Below, in pieces: positions 56,985-64,000 of a DNA stretch of 64,000 nt (within the stretch, counting starts at the first letter, position 1; every line of letters begins with the position of its first letter). The stretch spans positions 186,001 to 250,000 of the forward strand of contig JAUFOR010000005.1 in the NCBI GenBank assembly GCA_040285745.1, read 5' to 3'. This DNA comes from Barthelona sp. PCE. Its lineage: Eukaryota; Metamonada: BaSk clade. Below the pieces are notes generated by a model. The model searched no databases, had not been told where the DNA came from, and saw nothing but the letters and a program-made list of their open reading frames with translations. The translations under genes and the position numbers were made by a program.

Positions 56985-57097
56985 ACCTGTACCTAGTTTT
57001 TAAAGGAGAATTTCTCCTCTCGAAAAGACTCATAGCAGAAAATTCCACCTTTTTCTAATGAATCCACTTATTCTAGGTTCGATTCCTCGTCCAGGTA
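56985..57097 (+). ncRNA. Possible Pol III RNA with box B (right copy)
   Basis: A perfect box B, GGTTCGATTCC, at 57076-57086 lies 38 bases after tRNA-Glu's T run. The ends pair like a tRNA acceptor: ACCTGTA (56985-56991) with TCCAGGT (57090-57096), one mismatch, then A and a run of seven T within a few bases. Inside are a hairpin AGGAG-AATTT-CTCCT and a second stem CTA(AT)GAAT/ATTCTAG. The 113-base length and missing anticodon stem argue against a working tRNA; a box A-like TAGT lies at 56994-56997. A tRNA-derived small RNA, a Pol III snoRNA-type transcript or a decayed tRNA are all possible. Confidence 0.4.
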
Positions 57098-57107
57098 TAT
57101 TTTTTTG

Positions 57108-59766
57108 TTGAATGTTGAATGATGGAAGCATGTGGTTGACGGAACTCATGGCAGAGTTGTTGAATGATGGAAGCATGTGGTTGACGGAACTCATGGCAGA
57201 GTGAATCTGTGACTCATGAATGTGCTGTCCGAATTACGTCCTTTATCGTACATTCCGGATTTCTCTTTTTTACTATTTTTTATGGGGTGGGAACTCAATT
57301 ACCCGACCTCGAGCTTAGGAAGTTATTCACGCCATCCAACTGGATATCTGTCAGTAAACATGCATGTATCGAGAGATCTCAGCCCCTGTGAAGTCATTTT
57401 TGTTGAATGTTGAATGATGGAAGCATGTGGTTGACGGAACTCATGGCAGAGTTGTTGAATGATGGAAGCATGTGGTTGACGGAACTCATGGCAGAGTGAA
57501 TCTGTGACTCATGAATGTGCTGTCCGAATTACGTCCTTTATCGTACATTCCGGATTTCTCTTTTTTACTATTTTTTATGGGGTGGGAACTCAATTACCCG
57601 ACCTCGAGCTTAGGAAGTTATTCACGCCATCCAACTGGATATCTGTCAGTAAACATGCATGTATCGAGAGATCTCAGCCCCTGTGAAGTCATTTTTGTTG
57701 AATGTTGAATGATGGAAGCATGTGGTTGACGGAACTCATGGCAGAGTTGTTGAATGATGGAAGCATGTGGTTGACGGAACTCATGGCAGAGTGAATCTGT
57801 GACTCATGAATGTGCTGTCCGAATTACGTCCTTTATCGTACATTCCGATTTCTCTTTTTTACTACTATTTTTTTTTTATGGGGTGGGAACTCAATTACCC
57901 GACCTCGAGCTTAGGAAGTTATTCACGCCATCCAACTGGATATCTGTCAGTAAACATGCATGTATCGAGAGATCTCAGCCCCTGTGAAGTCATTTTTGTT
58001 GAATGTTGAATGATGGAAGCATGTGGTTGACGGAACTCATGGCAGAGTTGTTGAATGATGGAAGCATGTGGTTGACGGAACTCATGGCAGAGTGAATCTG
58101 TGACTCATGAATGTGCTGTCCGAATTACGTCCTTTATCGTACATTCCGGATTTATCTTTTTTACTATTTTTTATGGGGTGGGAACTCAATTACCCGACCT
58201 CGAGCTTAGGAAGTTATTCACGCCATCCAACTGGATATCTGTCAGTAAACATGCATGTATCGAGAGATCTCAGCCCCTGTGAAGTCATTTTTGTTGAATG
58301 TTGAATGATGGAAGCATGTGGTTGACGGAACTCATGGCAGAGTTGTTGAATGATGGAAGCATGTGGTTGACGGAACTCATGGCAGAGTGAATCTGTGACT
58401 CATGAATGTGCTGTCCGAATTACGTCCTTTATCGTACATTCCGGATTTCTCTTTTTTACTATTTTTTATGGGGTGGGAACTCAATTACCCGACCTCGAGC
58501 TTAGGAAGTTATTCACGCCATCCAACTGGATATCTGTCAGTAAACATGCATGTATCGAGAGATCTCAGCCCCTGTGAAGTCATTTTTGTTGAATGTTGAA
58601 TGATGGAAGCATGTGGTTGACGGAACTCATGGCAGAGTTGTTGAATGATGGAAGCATGTGGTTGACGGAACTCATGGCAGAGTGAATCTGTGACTCATGA
58701 ATGTGCTGTCCGAATTACGTCCTTTATCGTACATTCCGGATTTCTCTTTTTACTATTTTTTATGGGGTGGGAACTCAATTACCCGACCTCGAGCTTAGGA
58801 AGTTATTCACGCCATCCAACTGGATATCTGTCAGTAAACATGCATGTATCGAGAGATCTCAGCCCCTGTGAAGTCATTTTTGTTGAATGTTGAATGATGG
58901 AAGCATGTGGTTGACGGAACTCATGGCAGAGTTGTTGAATGATGGAAGCATGTGGTTGACGGAACTCATGGCAGAGTGAATCTGTGACTCATGAATGTGC
59001 TGTCCGAATTACGTCCTTTATCGTACATTCCGGATTTATCTTTTTTTTTATTTTTTTTTATGGGGTGGGAACTCAATTACCCGACCTCGAGCTTAGGAAG
59101 TTATTCACGCCATCCAACTGGATATCTGTCAGTAAACATGCATGTATCGAGAGATCTCAGCCCCTGTGAAGTCATTTTTGTTGAATGTTGAATGATGGAA
59201 GCATGTGGTTGACGGAACTCATGGCAGAGTTGTTGAATGATGGAAGCATGTGGTTGACGGAACTCATGGCAGAGTGAATCTGTGACTCATGAATGTGCTG
59301 TCCGAATTACGTCCTTTATCGTACATTCCGGATTTCTCTTTTTTACTATTTTTTATGGGGTGGGAACTCAATTACCCGACCTCGAGCTTAGGAAGTTATT
59401 CACGCCATCCAACTGGATATCTGTCAGTAAACATGCATGTATCGAGAGATCTCAGCCCCTGTGAAGTCATTTTTGTTGAATGTTGAATGATGGAAGCATG
59501 TGGTTGACGGAACTCATGGCAGAGTTGTTGAATGATGGAAGCATGTGGTTGACGGAACTCATGGCAGAGTGAATCTGTGACTCATGAATGTGCTGTCCGA
59601 ATTACGTCCTTTATCGTACATTCCGGATTTATCTTTTTTACTATTTTTTATGGGGTGGGAACTCAATTACCCGACCTCGAGCTTAGGAACTTATTCACGC
59701 CATCCAACTAGATATCTGTCAGTAAACATGCATGTATCGAGAGATCTCAGCCCTTGTGAAGTCATC
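57108..59766. repeat. 295-bp satellite, nine tandem units
   Basis: Nine direct units spaced 294-301 bases; the same point in each falls at about 57209, 57504, 57799, 58100, 58395, 58690, 58984, 59282 and 59577. Each unit begins with two copies of a 45-base subrepeat (GAATGATGGAAGCATGTGGT...). It continues with a bulged 11-bp hairpin (57228-57259 in unit 1), T runs of variable length, then ~110 bases ending GATCTCAGCCCCTGTGAAG and another T run. Most differences between units are in the T runs; the last unit has several substitutions. One further reversed unit lies at 52528-52815. Confidence 0.95.
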
Positions 59767-59803
59767 TAATGTAAAGGTAATGGAGCTATTCATTATGACA
59801 ATA

Positions 59804-61927
59804 CTAATGATAATCTGGCATATGGTACTCAACTATGGATGCCTCGGCCAGGAACGATGGAAGGTGGAACGTTTCCACTGTAGGATTCATCGATTCCGGG
59901 TCTTCCTCAACATTGTAAGTTTTCAAAATCATTGTCTTGGTCTCTTCTTCATACGTCATATCTTGAACAGTGTTGTTGGATAAATTATGAATGTGTTTTA
60001 TCTGCATATAGGGAGGATTGGGTAAATTGTTGTTTGTGTAAAATATTGTTTTGATAGCATCATCTTCAACCTGTACTTTAACGATACCATCCCCCACGTG
60101 TATGTATGAATCTCCCACAAAATTTCGGAAACTATTGCCTTTCCTTATTTCATCACATTCAAAAAGGAGAACATGCTCTAAAAATCTTCCTGCTGACCAA
60201 TCTAAACAGTGTAAATGTTGTGTTTCTGCTTCTTCACTGTATGTATGTACAATAAATAGCTGGTGATCAGGTGTTTCTACCAATGGACGAGGGTTAAAGA
60301 AAACATCACCTGTATATGCATTTTCAAAAATAATGTGCTTTTGAACCTCTACTTCATACCCGTTGACATTGAGCTGAAAGAAATGGATTGCTTCTTCACA
60401 TACAATGCACGCTGAGTCACCATTAATTGAACCATGAACACTTATGACTTCAATATTCGGGGGAAGCTCTAAAATCATCTTTCTTCCCAAATACACTAAG
60501 CATGTATCCTCACTATAGTCAACATTAACGGGCAACCCTTGAATGAAACCAAAGTTTTCGGTGCCGCAATGAGGCAAAATGGTTGTGATGGGTTTGGATT
60601 CTGACCCTATCCAGTGTATTTTAGCACAATATGCAGTACCTGTTTCACAATGCTTTTGTGTCATTACAAAAAAATCATTTTCACTAACTGATAGGAAGCT
60701 GAAATCTTGTTTTATGGAATTGTATTCATTCACATCCCTTAGAATAACAAGCCTTTTTTCTTTTGAAAAAAAGTAATATTTTATAGTAACATTACGTACT
60801 TCCGCTATTCCATCAAAGAAGATTTTTTTTGGTTTCAGATAACTTAAACGTATCACCTCATTATCAACTGTTCTGAATTTAATTGGGCCAAAACGTCCTG
60901 TTTTGTTATCAGTACCAAACAAAACACAACCCTCATCATGAAAGGAGTTTTCAAACAAGTCCATATGTCTCAAATTATTGCAAAGTATATTACTGAATCT
61001 CATTTCACCCTCTGAAATCGTCAATTCATCGTTTTCGATATGCACTACCACACATTTTGAATAAATGAATGCCATTGACAAAACATCTTGAGTGAGTGTC
61101 AATAAGACAAAATTCGAGTTTTTTTTGACATACACGCCTTTAAGCTGCGGAAACCTTTCTGTTAAGTTAACGCAGTTCCTCTGAGCATCAAATATTGTCA
61201 ATTCATTAATTTTTTGATCGCGAAGCTGGACTGAGCAAACACAAACCGAGTTGTAACACCTGAAGTATTTTGAATAGAAATTATATAACTGCTTAATATC
61301 AGGTTCATGTGCCTCGTCCATGTCATTGACAGAAAAATTGTAATGCCAGATGGTATCATCTTGGCACTTCCTTAACATAATGTAGTTTGGCTCTTTTGTT
61401 TGAACTAGACTATATTCTCTTTGAACCAGTCTATATTCTCCAAGACATCTATATTCATTCGTAAGCACATTTAATATGTAACATTTATGAATAAATAGCT
61501 TGCTGGTCACGGTTTCCCTAATGGTGAATAGTAAATGGTTTTCATCCATTGGAACTATTCTATTTGAAAGGCTTCTTAAGCTAATCCTCTCAAATGGGAA
61601 GGGTATTCTTCTGCTTGTGTGTTCATCACTTGTGATATCATTAAATAATAAGATATCAAGATGGGTTAAAATACGATTTTCATTACAAATTTTTTTAATG
61701 ATCATAAAACCTGTTCCAGCTTTTAATTTAGATGTGTAATTGAGAGGATTACACGTGTTTTCTACATACCCGACGAATCCCTTGCCTTCAAAAACACTTT
61801 CAATGAGGCTAATATCAGTGTTTTCTCTTGAATTAAGCAATCTTAGGCCCTGACCCTCAAATATTAGTTGCCCTTCAGGATAAGCGTTGATAATAGGATC
61901 TTCCTCAAAATTTCGTACCCTAGACAT
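59804..61927 (-). CDS. MPR-family protein H (paralog of A)
   Basis: 707 residues from the ATG at 61927 (MSRVRNFEED; Ser replaces Pro at position 2). It is closely related to the protein at 18161-20314 along its whole length: YPEGQLIFEGQG, RRIPFPFE, DDMDEAHEPDI, NLTERFPQLKG, FIQGLPVNVDY, NFVGDSYIHVGDG and the tail TFHLPSFLAEASIVEYHMPD. It stops a few residues earlier than the paralog (MPDYH). A local duplication (YRLVQREYSLVQ, near 61400-61447) replaces the SNINSN expansion of the paralog. Its stop is less than 40 bases from the end of the satellite array. Confidence 0.87.
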   Translation of the reverse strand: MSRVRNFEEDPIINAYPEGQLIFEGQGLRLLNSRENTDISLIESVFEGKGFVGYVENTCNPLNYTSKLKAGTGFMIIKKICNENRILTHLDILLFNDITSDEHTSRRIPFPFERISLRSLSNRIVPMDENHLLFTIRETVTSKLFIHKCYILNVLTNEYRCLGEYRLVQREYSLVQTKEPNYIMLRKCQDDTIWHYNFSVNDMDEAHEPDIKQLYNFYSKYFRCYNSVCVCSVQLRDQKINELTIFDAQRNCVNLTERFPQLKGVYVKKNSNFVLLTLTQDVLSMAFIYSKCVVVHIENDELTISEGEMRFSNILCNNLRHMDLFENSFHDEGCVLFGTDNKTGRFGPIKFRTVDNEVIRLSYLKPKKIFFDGIAEVRNVTIKYYFFSKEKRLVILRDVNEYNSIKQDFSFLSVSENDFFVMTQKHCETGTAYCAKIHWIGSESKPITTILPHCGTENFGFIQGLPVNVDYSEDTCLVYLGRKMILELPPNIEVISVHGSINGDSACIVCEEAIHFFQLNVNGYEVEVQKHIIFENAYTGDVFFNPRPLVETPDHQLFIVHTYSEEAETQHLHCLDWSAGRFLEHVLLFECDEIRKGNSFRNFVGDSYIHVGDGIVKVQVEDDAIKTIFYTNNNLPNPPYMQIKHIHNLSNNTVQDMTYEEETKTMILKTYNVEEDPESMNPTVETFHLPSFLAEASIVEYHMPDYH

Positions 61928-62248
61928 GTATACGCGATGAAGTAGGTGATTATTGAGATAGCACATTTGAAAAAACCATTACTTATACGTGGCATATATG
62001 ATGGGTAAGATGATATTGTATTCATTTGATCATTGGTTGATGAATCGCCAGAAATGTATGGTTTATTATGGGGTATTATCCACATTGTGGATGTGGCTCG
62101 CAGCAGCCGTATTTTGGGCCGCACTCCATGGAACAAGCATAAACATTCAGTAAAAATTACTGTATACGTTGCAGGCCACTAAACCGCTTCAATACTTTTG
62201 TTTTCATATTTTCAGCCTAATTCTCATCAGTTTTGCCTGATTCACACG
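61928..62248. other. Intergenic between divergent genes
   Basis: 321 bases between the start codons of MPR gene H and the ARM-like gene; no frame or RNA feature that I can support. Confidence 0.45.
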
Positions 62249-63478
62249 ATGCCAACCGTAAAACGCGAATCTGAGGACGACTATATCGATGTCCAAACGC
62301 CTTTTGAGTATGTGCTGGACTTGAACCAACCTGATACCACTCTTTTGGTGGCATTACGAAAGTTCATGGTGCAAAACGATAACCATGTTGTCACCGACAC
62401 TCGAGTTCTCAAGCGATTGATCAACTGGCTCGACACAGACGTAATTGTTGGTGAGCATGAAGAAAATCTTTTGTGGGTTTTGACTAATCTGGCGAGAGAG
62501 ACAACTTTTCTTGACTTTGGCGCTGTAAGATATGAGTTATTGAGTGCAGTTGTTGAGAAAACTGCATTGAAGTGGGCGCAAGAAAGGAGAATCCCAGATG
62601 AGTTTCTGAAAGATGTATTTGTCCAGAATGTATGGATGTTATCAAATTTGGTGCTCCAATACAACAAATAGAGACATTCATGAGATACTTTGTTGAAATT
62701 TCGGATATAATATTTGAGTATTTTGCAAATGATTTTGAAAAAATTTCGACAGTAATCTGGTTTCTTTCAATTTGTTTCAGCTCGAGAGGGGAATGGTGCC
62801 ACGATGTCTATTACCCTATTGCGAATTTTGTTCTAAAGTGCTGGAAGTGCCATATATCTTTGTCTTATAAATCCCTTTTTTTTGTGTCTCAAACCCCTTC
62901 TTGAGATAGTGGGAAATGAGGAATTTGATATCAAGTGTAAGATTGACATGAAAGATTGGATCAGAAGCAATCTCTTGCCTCACATTTCTGAAGCACATGT
63001 CGAGGTTGATTTTTCACCGCTGTGCCGCACTTTGCACAACATTGCATGTGTTGAGCCATCTAATGAGCTATTTGAGCTTGTTTTACTTTTTTTGAATAGA
63101 GATTTTGAGGAAAAGGAGTTGAGAGAGCTTATTTGGCTCTTTTCCAAATTGCTCATTTACCCAACTGCATACAAAGCACAAATATTCAGGTTTTTAGTTA
63201 ACGGTAGAGGGAATCACTCAGAGGGTGCTGTGTATGAAGCGTTATTTTGTTTTATTAATTATTTCTTAAGGTTTAACAAGGATGTTGAGATATTTAATTT
63301 GTTTTTCCAGTATGTCAATGATACAATGCCCCTCATTATTGATTTACAAAATGATGGGAAATTGGATATTGAGAATGAGTTGATGGCAATTATGAATATG
63401 CACTGCAGCAGGGTGGAATCAACGTTTGCTGAGACCATAGCTTTGGTACAGCGTGATAACAGCGTAGTCTTAGATTGA
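62249..63478 (+). pseudogene. Armadillo-like gene with two frame breaks
   Basis: Starts MPTVKRESEDDYIDVQ at 62249. ARM-like helices are visible (ENLLWVLTNLARE, FVQNVWMLSNLVLQYNK) before the frame stops at 62671. The next frame (open 62632-62904) continues the pattern with STVIWFLSICFSS and YYPIANFVLKC. The first frame then resumes at about 62885 (LLEIVGNEEFDIKC) and runs to 63478 with more helices (LRELIWLFSKLLIYP). The shifts cancel (-1 then +1); the second falls at a run of eight T (62876-62883). W-x-L-S-N motifs recall importin-alpha. This is either a pseudogene, two sequence errors, or unusual decoding; no GT-AG intron fits. Confidence 0.6.
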
Positions 63479-64000
63479 TAATAAATGTATGTTTTTGAGC
63501 TTTTTTTTTAATAGTAAAAATGTTCTTTATTGTGTTAACTCTTTCAAAAAAAACGTTGTTGAGGTTTTGTTTTGTTTATTTCTTCTTTTTCTTCTTTTAA
63601 TTTTATCTCACTGTTTTGCTTTTCATCAATAAATTCAATAGTTATGTCAATAATGAACTCATTTGTATTAAAACACTTTATTTGTTGGTAAAGATGACTG
63701 TCCCTCGTTTCACGAATTATAGATTTAAAGCACAAATGTGTAAATGAAATCAAACAGCATGTAATATCTGTACATATGTGATAGTATATTTAGATAACTC
63801 AAACCGCAAACAATTTTTTGGAAAAAAAAGCTGTTAATGAGTTTTTTCTTTCTTATCACTTTTTTTGACATTTAGTGCTTCACTATCACAAAAGCCATGA
63901 TAAAATGTGAATAAAAGTGATAACAACACAATCAACTTAAAAATGTTTTGCGTAAAATTTTGTTGCTATTTTAAAGTTTGTTCACTTTTTATTGAGAATG
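63479..64000. other. Intergenic, no supported gene
   Basis: 522 very AT-rich bases to the window end. A 69-codon minus-strand frame (63544-63753) is low-complexity (Lys/Glu-rich end) and unsupported. A GTTAAT...TTTGACATTTAG stretch (63833-63875, 43 bases) resembles the local intron pattern, but no coding sequence flanks it. Confidence 0.5.

Larger units (their letters stand above)
55858..57396. repeat. Right arm of large inverted repeat, with two extra blocks
   Basis: Pairs with 52528-53317 in three collinear pieces: 55858-56006, 56531-56568 and 56794-57396. Two blocks have no counterpart on the left, 56007-56530 and 56569-56793. The near identity of the matched pieces implies a recent inverted duplication or ongoing gene conversion. 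Confidence 0.9.

Noticed and set aside
57270-57400. 5S rRNA gene in the satellite unit
   Set aside because: On either strand I could find only scattered words like those of 5S (GTTGGATGG, GAAGTTA) and no complete terminal stem plus conserved internal loops. A covariance search would settle it.
57108-59766. CRISPR array
   Set aside because: Units are ~295 bases with no short repeat/variable spacer pattern, no cas genes, and the genome is eukaryotic.
57209-59769. Repeated 60-67-codon frames in each satellite unit, in two overlapping registers
   Set aside because: They are copied with the unit, one register has only a GTG start, and T-run length changes shift or fuse the frames (unit 6 differs) with no sign of frame protection. 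Non-coding is simpler.
63833-63875. Fourth intron candidate ending TTTGACATTTAG
   Set aside because: Neither side continues into an open or recognisable coding region before the window ends.

Overview
The window looks like a gene-dense nuclear segment from an AT-rich, intron-poor unicellular eukaryote. The support is eukaryote-specific genes (CK2 beta, V-ATPase subunit a, ALG10, PTEN, SSU72, SRP19, Nop56, Bcd1, FYVE and RBM42-type proteins), no operon structure, alternating strands, mostly intronless frames, and TAA, TAG and TGA all ending long frames (standard code). Three very short introns (42, 42 and about 41 bases) share a fused branch-point/3' splice motif of the form ACTNAC(A/T)TTTAG. 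That resembles the extended 3' splice signals known from metamonads such as Giardia and trichomonads, so a metamonad-like protist is my best guess; the species cannot be named from the sequence.

Layout. 0.8-8.7 kb: a tail-anchored unknown protein, an LRR protein and a tandem pair of membrane M28 metalloproteases. 8.7-14.9 kb: an armadillo-like protein, CK2 beta (spliced), a zf-HIT Bcd1-like protein, a large WD-repeat protein and a one-TM hypothetical. 14.9-18.1 kb: a disturbed locus holding a propeller/coiled-coil frame with no ATG, a degenerate pseudokinase and a truncated relative of the first gene, most of it in GC-richer DNA. 18.2-23.8 kb: a large unknown protein of the family called MPR here, and a Cys-rich surface protein. 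23.9-46.8 kb: mostly housekeeping genes (PTEN, a TPR protein, ALG10, an 1137-residue unknown, V-ATPase a, FYVE, RBM42, Nop56, SRP19, a possible CUE protein, SSU72) with two MPR genes inserted. 46.9-62 kb: five more MPR genes around a near-identical inverted repeat carrying two tRNA-Glu(CTC) genes, two copies of a box-B RNA-like element and a nine-copy 295-bp satellite. 62.2-63.5 kb: a second armadillo-like gene with two frame breaks.

The most distinctive content is the MPR family: eight large paralogs (about 500-720 residues) with no family I recognise. Most start Met-Pro-Arg, look all-beta, and end in a short Leu-x-x-Phe-Leu-like helix. They sit near tRNA and satellite repeats, and one copy is frameshifted. 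The remaining identifiable genes serve RNA processing (Bcd1, Nop56, RBM42, SSU72), ER and glycan work (ALG10, M28/ERMP1-like, SRP19), phosphoinositide signalling (PTEN, FYVE) and vacuolar acidification.
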